A stretch of DNA of 64,000 bases, from NCBI RefSeq assembly GCF_902506105.1, contig NZ_LR733303.1, positions 682,001 through 746,000 on the forward strand, in the 5' to 3' direction. Below the pieces are notes generated by a model. The model was not told the origin of the DNA, searched no databases, and saw nothing but the letters and a program-made list of their open reading frames with translations. A program made the translations under genes and the position numbers. Numbering within the stretch: the stretch's first letter is position 1; the number at the start of each line of letters is the position of its first letter. Shown piece by piece: positions 17,936 through 25,873 of the stretch. This DNA comes from Aeromicrobium sp. 9AM (GTDB taxonomy: Bacteria; Actinomycetota; Actinomycetes; Propionibacteriales; Nocardioidaceae).

Positions 17936-19930
17936 ATGAGGCGCGTTCTCCTCTCTTCGTACGTCGTGGCGGTCTGTCTGCTGCTTCCTGCGCTCGTGCC
18001 GTCCGGCGCTGCCCAGGCGCAGCAGCCGTCGCCCTCGGTGGCGCCGGGTGACGCGACGGGCCTGATCGTGTCCACCAACGGGCTGATCTCCGACGGCGTC
18101 CTTCGCACGGTCTCCTCGCTGCTGGGTCGCGACATCGTGAGCCAGGTGCCGCTGGGCGACTCATTGGTCTCGTTGCGATTCGACCGGGGCCTGCCGGCGG
18201 CGACCGTCCGACTGCTGACGTCCGTGCTCAACGCCCTGCCCGGCCTGGCCGCGGTCAGTCCGGACCTCGTCGCCACGAGCGACTCAGTGCCGCCCAACGA
18301 CTCGTACTTCCCGAGGCAGACCAACCTGTGGTCGCCGACCCAGGCGGCCACGGACTCGGGCGCACCGGCCGCGCCGGGGTCCGACTACAGCATGGACGCG
18401 CCGACCATGTGGGACGCCACGCGTGGGTCGAAGTCGGTCGTCGTGGCGATCGTCGACGGAGGCATCGCGGCACACCCCGACCTGGCCGGGCAGACCGTGC
18501 CGGGCTACGACATGATCGCCGACAGCCGCAACGCCAAGGACGGCTCCGGTCGTGACGCGAACACCGCCGATCCGGGCAACAGCTCGAACGGGACCTTGTG
18601 CGCGGCGCATGCCAGCACCTGGCACGGCACCCACGTGGCCGGCATCGTCGCGGCCCTGCGCAACAACGGGATCGGCATCTCCGGGATCGCGCCGGGGGTG
18701 CGCATCCAGCCCGTACGCGTCGTGGGTCAGTGCGGCGCCTCGCTGTCCGACGTCGTCGCCGGCATCCGGTGGGCATCCGGCGGTGACGTGCCCGGGGTGC
18801 CGCGCAACAAGACGCCCGCCGACGTCATCAACCTCTCGCTCTCGAGCACGGTCACTGACTACGCGTGCCCGGCGGCCTACCAGGACGTGATCAACGAGGC
18901 TCGTCGACGAGGTGCGGTCGTCGTGGCCTCGGCCGGTAACCAGAGCGCGTCGGTCCTGACCCGTACGCCGGCCAACTGCGCGGGCGTGCTGTCCGTGGGA
19001 GCCACCGACGTCGACGGCAGCGCCACGTCGTACACCAACGCCGGCCGGACGATCGGGATCATGGCGCAGGGCGGGGAGACCGGTGAGGGGCAGGGGATCT
19101 GGTCGACCGTGAACGCCGGAACAGGCGGGCCGACCCGGTCGACGTACGGCCAGATGGCCGGCACGTCGATGGCGGCGCCGTCGGTGTCCGCCGCCGCGGC
19201 GCTGGTGCGATCGCTCGGCAGCTTCACCAACGACCAGGTCGTGCAGGTGCTGAAGGCATCCGCGCTGAAGCCGCCGGAGCTCAACGACTACTACACGTGC
19301 ATCTCGCACGACAAGTCGACGGGAGCCGAGCGCAATGTCTGCGGCGCCGGCATCCTCAACCTGGCGGCGATCCCGGCCCCGGTGGGCCACCCTGTGCTGG
19401 CAGGCGGCTCGACGGTCGGCAGCACGCTGTCGTTCGCGCCGAACCGGTGGAACGGCCACCCCGACTCGGTGACGCACCAGTGGTTGCGCAACGGGGCGGC
19501 GATCGCGGGAGCCACCGCGACGTCGTACCAGCTGACCGCTGCCGACCTGGGCCGCACCCTGACGGTGCGCTCGACGTCGCACACGCCGGGCTATCCGGAC
19601 TTCTCCGGGGTGTCGGTCGCCAAGGTCGTGCCCAAGGCGAAGGCATCGGTGACGCTGCGGCTGTCGTCGACCCGGGCGCGGGTGTCGAGAACGCGACTGT
19701 ATGCGTACGTGACCGTGACCGCTGCGCAGGGCCAGGCACCGACCGGCACGGTCAGCGCGTATGTTGATGGTCGTCGCGTGGCGCTCGTGACCCTGAGCTC
19801 GGGGGCCGTGCGCGTGCGTCTGCCGGTGTTCGCGAAGACCGGTCGGCACAAGGTCCAGGTGCGTTTCAACGGCAATCCGCGGGTGGCGGCGACGTGGTCG
19901 CGATCGTTCCTGGTGAGTGTGTCGAAGTAG
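17936..19930 (+). CDS. Secreted subtilisin-like serine protease (S8) with C-terminal Ig-like domains
   Basis: 664 residues. A signal peptide (about 1-31; hydrophobic SSYVVAVCLLLPALVP, likely cleavage after AQA) precedes a short pro-region (to about 115). The catalytic domain shows Asp174 (VAIVDGGIAAHPD), His230 (STWHGTHVAGIVAAL) and Ser411 (MAGTSMAAPSVSAAAAL), with the oxyanion Asn in VVVASAGNQSAS. After about 485, two beta-rich modules resemble Ig-like repeats (WLRNGAAIAGATATSYQLT; APTGTVSAYVDGRRVALVTL). There is no sorting signal or membrane anchor, so it should be secreted. It stands alone, 78 nt after the transporter operon; a role in supplying peptides to that importer is only a contextual inference. 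Confidence 0.93.
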   Translation: MRRVLLSSYVVAVCLLLPALVPSGAAQAQQPSPSVAPGDATGLIVSTNGLISDGVLRTVSSLLGRDIVSQVPLGDSLVSLRFDRGLPAATVRLLTSVLNALPGLAAVSPDLVATSDSVPPNDSYFPRQTNLWSPTQAATDSGAPAAPGSDYSMDAPTMWDATRGSKSVVVAIVDGGIAAHPDLAGQTVPGYDMIADSRNAKDGSGRDANTADPGNSSNGTLCAAHASTWHGTHVAGIVAALRNNGIGISGIAPGVRIQPVRVVGQCGASLSDVVAGIRWASGGDVPGVPRNKTPADVINLSLSSTVTDYACPAAYQDVINEARRRGAVVVASAGNQSASVLTRTPANCAGVLSVGATDVDGSATSYTNAGRTIGIMAQGGETGEGQGIWSTVNAGTGGPTRSTYGQMAGTSMAAPSVSAAAALVRSLGSFTNDQVVQVLKASALKPPELNDYYTCISHDKSTGAERNVCGAGILNLAAIPAPVGHPVLAGGSTVGSTLSFAPNRWNGHPDSVTHQWLRNGAAIAGATATSYQLTAADLGRTLTVRSTSHTPGYPDFSGVSVAKVVPKAKASVTLRLSSTRARVSRTRLYAYVTVTAAQGQAPTGTVSAYVDGRRVALVTLSSGAVRVRLPVFAKTGRHKVQVRFNGNPRVAATWSRSFLVSVSK

Positions 19931-19943
19931 CCCTTTCGGTGGA

Positions 19944-19973
19944 TTGACTCCTTCGAACACATGTTCGAAGATG
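19944..19973 (+). promoter_or_regulatory. Promoter of the imuA-imuB-dnaE2 mutasome, probably leaderless
   Basis: TTGACT (19944-19949) serves as -35; a weak -10 (AAGATG, 19968-19973) lies 18 nt on, which would place the transcription start at or next to the imuA ATG (19979). No ribosome site is seen. The LexA palindrome fills the spacer. Confidence 0.45.
19951..19970. promoter_or_regulatory. LexA operator (SOS box), perfect palindrome
   Basis: CTTCGAACACATGTTCGAAG: 9-bp perfect arms around a CA centre, containing the mycobacterial/actinobacterial SOS core TCGAAC-N4-GTTCGA. It lies 8 nt before imuA between the promoter elements, so LexA binding should block RNA polymerase until DNA damage. Confidence 0.93.
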
Positions 19974-19978
19974 GGTGA

Positions 19979-20629
19979 ATGACCGTTGCGCCCGCCCCGA
20001 GCCTTGATGAGCTGCGAGCCCGCGTCGACCAGATGCAGGGCCGCCCTGCCGCGCAACCGGTCGCGACGCATCCGGCCTTCGCCGGACTGCTGCAACTGCA
20101 GACCGGATCAAGCTATGCCGTCGACTCGGCGAGCCTCGCGATGGCCCTCATGGCGGGTCCTTCGGCCGATGGTGCCTGGTGTGGTGTCGTGGGCTCGGCG
20201 GAGTTCGGTCTCGAGGCCGCTGCGGCCGCCGGGGTCGAGCTGCGGCGGACGATCCTGGTGCCTGCTCCGGGCGAAGCGTGGCTCGAGGTCACGGCCGCGC
20301 TGATCGACGTGCTGGGCGTGGTCGTGGTGGCCGCGCCCGCAGACATCTCCGGCAAGGACGTCAGCCGCATCAGTGCCCGGCTGCGCCAGCGCGGTGGCGT
20401 CCTCATCGCATACGGTGACTGGCCGCGATGCGATGCCCGGGTGTCGTTGCGCGATGCCGAGTGGGTCGGTCTCGGCCGGGGTCACGGGCACCTGCAGGCG
20501 CGCCGGGTGACGGTCGAGGTCCGCCGCGGCGCCGGCCCGGCCCGCACGGGACAGCTGTGGCTGCCTGATCAGGCCCAGGTCATCCGCCGGGCCGAGGTGC
20601 AGCCCGTCCAGCTGCGGAGCGTGAGCTAG
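19979..20629 (+). CDS. imuA: ImuA-type SOS mutagenesis accessory protein
   Basis: 216-residue RecA-fold-like accessory protein of the ImuA'/ImuA group, acting with ImuB and DnaE2 in damage-induced mutagenesis. Identity rests mainly on context: it directly follows a LexA box and abuts imuB and dnaE2, the standard actinobacterial cassette. The RecA-like core is degenerate; the stretch WCGVVGSAEFGLEAAAAAGVEL occupies the place of the P-loop region but lacks a clean Walker A. GVVVVAAPADISGKDVSRISARL fits the Walker B/L2 part. The stop is directly followed by the imuB GTG. Confidence 0.82.
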   Translation: MTVAPAPSLDELRARVDQMQGRPAAQPVATHPAFAGLLQLQTGSSYAVDSASLAMALMAGPSADGAWCGVVGSAEFGLEAAAAAGVELRRTILVPAPGEAWLEVTAALIDVLGVVVVAAPADISGKDVSRISARLRQRGGVLIAYGDWPRCDARVSLRDAEWVGLGRGHGHLQARRVTVEVRRGAGPARTGQLWLPDQAQVIRRAEVQPVQLRSVS

Positions 20630-22177
20630 GTGTCAACCGGTCGGACGATGGTCCTGTGGGCGCCGGACTGGCCGATCGTCGCGGTCGAGAGCTCGGCATC
20701 GACGCCGGCGGCGGTGCTCCACAAGGGTCAGGTGCTGGCGTGCTCACAGGCCGCGCGGGCCGAGGGCGTACGCCGGGGCATGCGGCGCCGCGATGCGCAG
20801 TCGAGGTGTCCGGGCCTGGCCCTGCACGACTACAACCCCGATGCCGACGCGCGGGCCTTCGAAGCGGTGCTGACCGCGATCGAGGAGCTCAGCCCCGGTG
20901 TGGCCCCGCTGCGGCCGGGGCTCTGCGCGATCAACGTGCCGGCCCGCTTCTACGGCGGCGAGGCCGAGGCGGCGGCGATCATCGCGGAGCGGCTCGTACG
21001 CCTGGGGGTGTGGGACGTCCGCGCCGGCATCGCCGACGGGTTGTTCGCCGCCGAGCAGGCTGCGCGCCGGGCACTGGCCCAGGACAGCCTCGTCGTACCT
21101 GCGGGCGGGTCGGCGCAGTTCCTGCGGGACCTGCCGATCGATGCGCTCGACGACCTCGTGGGGGCCCCTCCCGCGAGCTCTGCGAGTGGGGGAATGGTGG
21201 GGCTGCTGCGCCGCATGGGGCTGCTGACCCTGGGCGACTTCGCTGCCTTGTCGCCGGCAGACGTGCACACCCGGTTCGGCACGCACGGCGAGCTCCTGCA
21301 CCGCATGGCTCGCGGGCTAAATCCTCAGCCGATCAGCCGGCGGCAGGTGCCGCCGGAGTTCGAGGCGACGCTGATGCTGGAGCCGCCGCTCGACCTGGCG
21401 GAGCAGATCGCGTTCAGCGTACGCACGACGGCCGAGAAGTTCGTCACGGATCTCGCGGGTCACGGGCTGGTGTGCACGACGGTCCTGATCGAGGTCGACA
21501 CCGACGGCTCACTGGCGACATCCCGGCGATGGATGCATCCGCGCTGGTTCGGGCCGACCGACCTGGTCGACCGGGTGCGCTGGCAGCTGCAGGTCGACGG
21601 TGCCATCCGGGCGCCGGTCGATGCCGTACGCCTGATCCCTGAGGTCACCGAGCCGCTCGGCGACCATGCCGACAGTCTCTTCGGCGGTGGCCCCGACGAG
21701 CGGGTCGAGCGGGGGGTGGCGCGGGTGCAGAGCATCGTCGGCCACGAGGCGGTCGTCTCGGTCTCGGTGCAGGGCGGACGCGGGCCGGGGGAGCGGCAGC
21801 TGCTCGTCCCGTGGGGTGAGCGTCCGGTCGCCGCCCGTGCGGTCGGGCTGCCGTGGCCGGGCAGCCTGCCGCCTCCGGCACCGGCGACGGTCTACACCGA
21901 GCCGCAGCAGGCGATGGTCGTCGGTGCCGAGGGGCAGGCCATCGGGGTCACGGGTCGCGGCATGGTCACGGGCGAGCCCGCGCGGTTCCGGGCCGCGGCC
22001 GGCCAGGACTGGCAACCCGTCGCGTCGTGGGCCGGGCCGTGGCCGGTCGACGACCAGTGGTGGGACGAGGCGGCGGCCCGGCGCATCGCCCGGTTCCAGG
22101 TCGTCGGGGTCGACGGCAGCGCGTACCTCATGATCGTCGAGCGCGGCCACTGGTGGATCGAGGCTAAATATGATTAG
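20630..22177 (+). CDS. imuB: ImuB, catalytically inactive Y-family polymerase adaptor
   Basis: 515 residues. Links DnaE2 and the beta clamp in SOS translesion synthesis. The N-terminal Y-family fold is visible (LWAPDWPIVAVESS; GVRRGMRRRDAQSRCP; HhH region LLRRMGLLTLGDFAALSPADV), but the acidic catalytic motif of active Y polymerases (S-D/E pair) is replaced by GVAPLRPGLCAI, as expected for ImuB. The C-terminal half (about 330-515) carries QGGRGPGERQLLVPWGE and the GRGMVTGEPARF segment of the ImuB tail. GTG at 20630 follows the imuA stop without a gap. dnaE2 starts 123 nt downstream, with no second SOS box visible. Confidence 0.92.
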   Translation: MSTGRTMVLWAPDWPIVAVESSASTPAAVLHKGQVLACSQAARAEGVRRGMRRRDAQSRCPGLALHDYNPDADARAFEAVLTAIEELSPGVAPLRPGLCAINVPARFYGGEAEAAAIIAERLVRLGVWDVRAGIADGLFAAEQAARRALAQDSLVVPAGGSAQFLRDLPIDALDDLVGAPPASSASGGMVGLLRRMGLLTLGDFAALSPADVHTRFGTHGELLHRMARGLNPQPISRRQVPPEFEATLMLEPPLDLAEQIAFSVRTTAEKFVTDLAGHGLVCTTVLIEVDTDGSLATSRRWMHPRWFGPTDLVDRVRWQLQVDGAIRAPVDAVRLIPEVTEPLGDHADSLFGGGPDERVERGVARVQSIVGHEAVVSVSVQGGRGPGERQLLVPWGERPVAARAVGLPWPGSLPPPAPATVYTEPQQAMVVGAEGQAIGVTGRGMVTGEPARFRAAAGQDWQPVASWAGPWPVDDQWWDEAAARRIARFQVVGVDGSAYLMIVERGHWWIEAKYD

Positions 22178-22271
22178 TGAGCTCGCGCCCGATGGTGCTC
22201 AGGACGTCGTGGTCGTCCGGGCCCGACAGCTTGCCTCCTGCCTGTGTCCTCCCCGCATTGCGCAACGTCAT
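22164..22271 (-). CDS. Possible 35-codon ORF or gene remnant, antisense in the imuB-dnaE2 gap
   Basis: On the minus strand an ATG (22269-22271) opens a 35-residue frame, MTLRNAGRTQAGGKLSGP then DDHDVLSTIGRELTNHI, with G/C-ending codons through most of its middle and an ordinary-looking composition. It starts inside the dnaE2 leader and ends inside imuB. It could be a remnant, a small protein or chance. There is no ribosome site that convinces me. Confidence 0.2.
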   Translation of the reverse strand: MTLRNAGRTQAGGKLSGPDDHDVLSTIGRELTNHI

Positions 22272-22300
22272 GGTTACGAGGATGGGGAGGTCCAGTAGCT

Positions 22301-25300
22301 ATGGGGTGGAACAACCCGGATGTCTCGTGGCGTGAGCTCGAACGGCGACTGTCCGGCAAGCCGGAGCCCGACGGCGGCGATGCGCCGGGCTGGTCGCGCA
22401 AGCGTGCCAAGACCCAGCCCAAGGAGATCGCCCGCCCCGAGGGTCCGGTCGTGCCCTACGCCGAGCTGCACTGCCACAGCAACTTCAGCTTCCTCGACGG
22501 TGCCAGCGGTCCCGACACGCTGGTCGAGGAGGCGATCAGCCTGGGCCTGCACGGGCTGGCGTTGACCGACCACGACGGCTTCTACGGTGCGCCGCGGTTC
22601 GCCGAGGAGGCGGTCAAGTACGAGGGCCTCGGCCTCAAGACGATCTTCGGGGCCGAGCTTTCGCTCGGGCTCAGCCGGCCCCAGAACGGCACCGCCGATC
22701 CCGAGGGCAGCCACCTGCTGGTGCTCGCTCGCGGGGTCGAGGGCTACCACCGGCTCGCCGCCGCCATGACCGACGCGCACTTTCGCGGCGACGAGAAGGG
22801 CCGGCCCGTCTACGACCTCGAGCAGCTCGCCGAGCGCGGCCGCGACCACTGGCTGATCCTCACCGGCTGCCGCAAGGGTCACGTACGCCAAGGGCTCGCC
22901 AACGGCGGGCTCGACGAGGCGGCGACCGCCCTCGACCAGCTCACCGCGCTGTTCGGCCTCGACAACGTCGTCGTCGAGCTGATCGACCACGGCTTCCCGG
23001 CCGACAGCACGACCAACGACGCCCTCGCCGAGCTCGCCGCGATGCACGGGTTGCCCACGGTCGCGACCAACAACGTGCACTTCGCCAAGCCCGGCGCCCG
23101 CCAGCTCGCTGCGGCCATGTCGGCGGTCCGCGCGCGTCGCGGACTCACCGACATGGACGGTTGGCTGCCGGCGACTGGTGCGGCACACCTGCGGTCCGGC
23201 GCGGAGATGCAGCGCCTGTTCCATCGTCACCCGGGCGCTGTCGAGCGTACGGTCGCGATCGCCGACGAGCTCGCGTTCGACCTGCGCGCCGCCACGCCGA
23301 GGCTGCCCCACCGCGGCATCCCCGAGGGGCACACCGCGATGAGCTATCTGCGTGAGCTGGCCGAGCAGGGCATCCGCGAACGCTATGCCCACAACCTCGA
23401 CGAGGCGCGCGAACGCATCGACCGCGAGCTCAAGGTCATCGAGGAGAAGGACTTCCCGGGCTACTTCCTGATCGTCCGCGACATCGTCATGGAGGCCAGG
23501 CGCCGCAAGATCCTGTGCCAGGGCCGGGGCTCGTCGGCCAACTCGGCGCTCTGCTACGCCCTGGGCATCACGGCGGTCGACTCGATCTTCTACAACCTGC
23601 CGTTCGAGCGCTTCCTCGCCACGACCCGCGAGGAGGAGCCCGACATCGACGTCGACTTCGACTCCGACCGGCGCGAGGAGATCATCCAGTGGGTCTATGA
23701 CACGTACGGCCGGCACAACGCCGCACAGGTCGCCAACGTCATCACCTACCGGCCACGCTCGGCCGTACGCGATGCGGCCAAGGCGCTGGGCTACTCACCC
23801 GGGCAGCAGGACGCGTGGTCCAAGCAGATCGATGCGTGGAGCGCGATCTCGGCCGAGGACACGGCCGACGTGCCCCCACAGGTCATCTCGCTGGCGCAGC
23901 AGCTGCTCGGCGGTCCCCGTCATCTCGGCATCCACTCCGGCGGCATGATCCTCACCGAGCGGCCCATCGGCGAGGTGTGCCCCATCGAGCGCGGGCGCAT
24001 GGACGATCGCACGGTCCTGCAGTGGGACAAGGATGCGTGCGAGTGGATGGGACTGGTCAAGTTCGACCTGCTGGGCCTGGGCATGCTGGGCGCGCTCGAC
24101 CACACGATGCGGATCGTCGCCGAACACCTGGGCGAAGAGTGGGACCTCGCGTCGATGCCCAAGGAGGAGGCCGCGGTCTACGACATGCTGTGCCGGGCCG
24201 ACTCGATCGGGGTGTTCCAGGTCGAGAGTCGTGCCCAGATCGGCACGCTGCCGCGGCTGCAGCCCCGGTCCTACTACGACCTCGCGATCGAGATCGCCCT
24301 GATCCGCCCAGGTCCCATCCAGGGCGGCGCGGTGCACCCCTACATCCGGCGGGCCACCGGACGGGAGCCCGTCACGTACGCGCACCCCGTGCTCAAAGAA
24401 GTGCTTCAACGTACGCTCGGCGTCCCGCTGTTCCAGGAGCAGCTCATGCAGATGGCGATCAAGCTCGGCGGCTGCACCGGCGACGAGGCCGACCTGCTGC
24501 GCCGGGCGATGGGCTCCAAGCGGGGCATCGAACGCATCGAGTCGCTGCGGCTCAAGCTCTACGAGGGCATGGCCGGTCACGGCATCACGGGGGAGGAGGC
24601 CGACACGATCTATCTCAAGATCCAGTCGTTCGCCAACTTCGGCTTCGCCGAGAGCCATGCCCTGAGCTTCGCGCTGCTGGTCTATGCCAGCTCGTGGCTC
24701 AAGCTGCACTATCCCGCGGCGTTCCTCGCGGCGCTGCTGCGCAACCAGCCGATGGGCTTCTACTCCCCGCAGTCGCTCGTGACCGACGCCCGCCACCACG
24801 GTGTCACGATCCTGCGGCCCGACATCATGCACTCGCAGGCGCAGGCTGACCTCGAAGCCCCCTACTCGCAGAGCTCGTGGGGGGACCCCCACCTGGACAA
24901 TGCCGAGGCGACCGGGCTCGACAGCTGCCTGGCTCGCGAGCAACCACCGGTCGAGACGTTCGTCCGCGGTACCCCCGATCCGACCCCCGCGCACCGCCGC
25001 GACGGCAACTTCGCCGTACGCCTGGGGCTCGACGAGGTGCAGGGCCTTGGCCTCGAGGTCGCCCGGCGCATCGTGGCCGAGCGCGACCGGCAGCCGTACA
25101 AGGACATGGCCGACGTGTCACGGCGGGCAGGGCTGACGGTTGCCCAGATGGAGTCGCTGGCCACTGCGGGAGCGTTCGACGGGTTCGGCCTGTCGCGTCG
25201 TCAGGCGTTGTGGAACGCCGGATATGTCGAGAACTCCGACCAGCTCGAGGGCACCTCGGTGCAGCTGCCGCCACCGATGCTGCCGGGCATGAGCGAGGTC

Positions 25301-25729
25301 GAGGAGACCATGGCTGACCTGTGGGCGACCCGCATCTCGCCAGAGAAGCATCCCGTCGAGTTCCTCCGCCCGCTCCTGACGTCGGAGGGCATCTACTCCG
25401 TCGCCGGGCTCGCCGACGCCGAGCCCGGCCGGCGGGTCAAGGTCGCTGGCCTGATCACCCACCGGCAGCGGCCTGCGACGGCCGACGGCGTGACGTTCCT
25501 CAACATCGAGGACGAGACCGGGATGCTCAACGTCGTGTGCTCGATGGCGCTGTGGCAACGCCATCGCCGGGTCGCCCGCAACTCCGCGGGCATGGTCATC
25601 CGCGGCATCCTCGAGCGCTTCGACGGCGTCACCAACCTCGTCGCCGACAAGCTCGAACGCATCGAGACGGTCTACCCCGAGGCTGCCGCCGCGATCCCCG
25701 CCCGCCACCAGGGCCGCGACTTCCGCTGA
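22301..25729 (+). CDS. dnaE2: Error-prone DNA polymerase III alpha subunit DnaE2
   Basis: 1142-residue C-family polymerase for SOS translesion synthesis with ImuA and ImuB. An N-terminal PHP domain (ELHCHSNFSFLDGAS about 58; LTDHDGFYGAPRF) is followed by the palm with catalytic aspartates 448, 450 and 452 in PDIDVDFDSDRREEI, the fingers (GVFQVESRAQIGTLPRLQPR), tandem HhH (GLTVAQMESLATAGAFDGFG) and an OB fold (VKVAGLITHRQRP). The C-terminus PARHQGRDFR is the usual DnaE2 ending, and the tau-binding tail of DnaE1 is absent. ATG 22301 was chosen because GGGGAGG precedes it and MGWNNPDVSWRELERRLSG is a family-like start. The stop codon lies inside the left arm of a long palindrome. Confidence 0.96.
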   Translation: MGWNNPDVSWRELERRLSGKPEPDGGDAPGWSRKRAKTQPKEIARPEGPVVPYAELHCHSNFSFLDGASGPDTLVEEAISLGLHGLALTDHDGFYGAPRFAEEAVKYEGLGLKTIFGAELSLGLSRPQNGTADPEGSHLLVLARGVEGYHRLAAAMTDAHFRGDEKGRPVYDLEQLAERGRDHWLILTGCRKGHVRQGLANGGLDEAATALDQLTALFGLDNVVVELIDHGFPADSTTNDALAELAAMHGLPTVATNNVHFAKPGARQLAAAMSAVRARRGLTDMDGWLPATGAAHLRSGAEMQRLFHRHPGAVERTVAIADELAFDLRAATPRLPHRGIPEGHTAMSYLRELAEQGIRERYAHNLDEARERIDRELKVIEEKDFPGYFLIVRDIVMEARRRKILCQGRGSSANSALCYALGITAVDSIFYNLPFERFLATTREEEPDIDVDFDSDRREEIIQWVYDTYGRHNAAQVANVITYRPRSAVRDAAKALGYSPGQQDAWSKQIDAWSAISAEDTADVPPQVISLAQQLLGGPRHLGIHSGGMILTERPIGEVCPIERGRMDDRTVLQWDKDACEWMGLVKFDLLGLGMLGALDHTMRIVAEHLGEEWDLASMPKEEAAVYDMLCRADSIGVFQVESRAQIGTLPRLQPRSYYDLAIEIALIRPGPIQGGAVHPYIRRATGREPVTYAHPVLKEVLQRTLGVPLFQEQLMQMAIKLGGCTGDEADLLRRAMGSKRGIERIESLRLKLYEGMAGHGITGEEADTIYLKIQSFANFGFAESHALSFALLVYASSWLKLHYPAAFLAALLRNQPMGFYSPQSLVTDARHHGVTILRPDIMHSQAQADLEAPYSQSSWGDPHLDNAEATGLDSCLAREQPPVETFVRGTPDPTPAHRRDGNFAVRLGLDEVQGLGLEVARRIVAERDRQPYKDMADVSRRAGLTVAQMESLATAGAFDGFGLSRRQALWNAGYVENSDQLEGTSVQLPPPMLPGMSEVEETMADLWATRISPEKHPVEFLRPLLTSEGIYSVAGLADAEPGRRVKVAGLITHRQRPATADGVTFLNIEDETGMLNVVCSMALWQRHRRVARNSAGMVIRGILERFDGVTNLVADKLERIETVYPEAAAAIPARHQGRDFR

Positions 25730-25861
25730 CGGGTCACTTTTGGCCCCCTGACGGGTCACTTTCGGCACGTGAATGTCGACAACCGGTCGTTCTCGAGGAG
25801 AAGAACTGACCCGTCAGTGGACGGCAAGTGACCCGTCAGGGGGCCAAAAGTGACCCGTCAG
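25726..25861. repeat. Long palindrome with perfect 36-bp arms between convergent dnaE2 and ligase genes
   Basis: Bases 25726-25761 and 25826-25861 are exact reverse complements over 36 bp, separated by 64 nt. Each arm holds two TGACGGGTCA-type decamers around TTTTGGCCCCC; a fifth decamer (ACTGACCCGTCAGT, 25805-25818) lies in the spacer. The dnaE2 stop sits in the left arm and the ligase stop lies 13 nt beyond the right arm. It can fold in both RNAs and so may be a bidirectional terminator, a small mobile palindrome or a protein-binding array. Confidence 0.93.
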
Positions 25862-25873
25862 CGGGGGTTTGCG

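Noticed and set aside
18284-20095. 603-codon minus-strand frame opposite the protease gene
   Set aside because: The plus strand encodes a protease with an intact triad and signal peptide; the antisense frame is Arg-rich and would also cover the LexA box.
20630-22177. imuB as an active Y-family lesion-bypass polymerase (DinB)
   Set aside because: The second acidic catalytic motif is absent and the C-terminal half and neighbours are those of ImuB.
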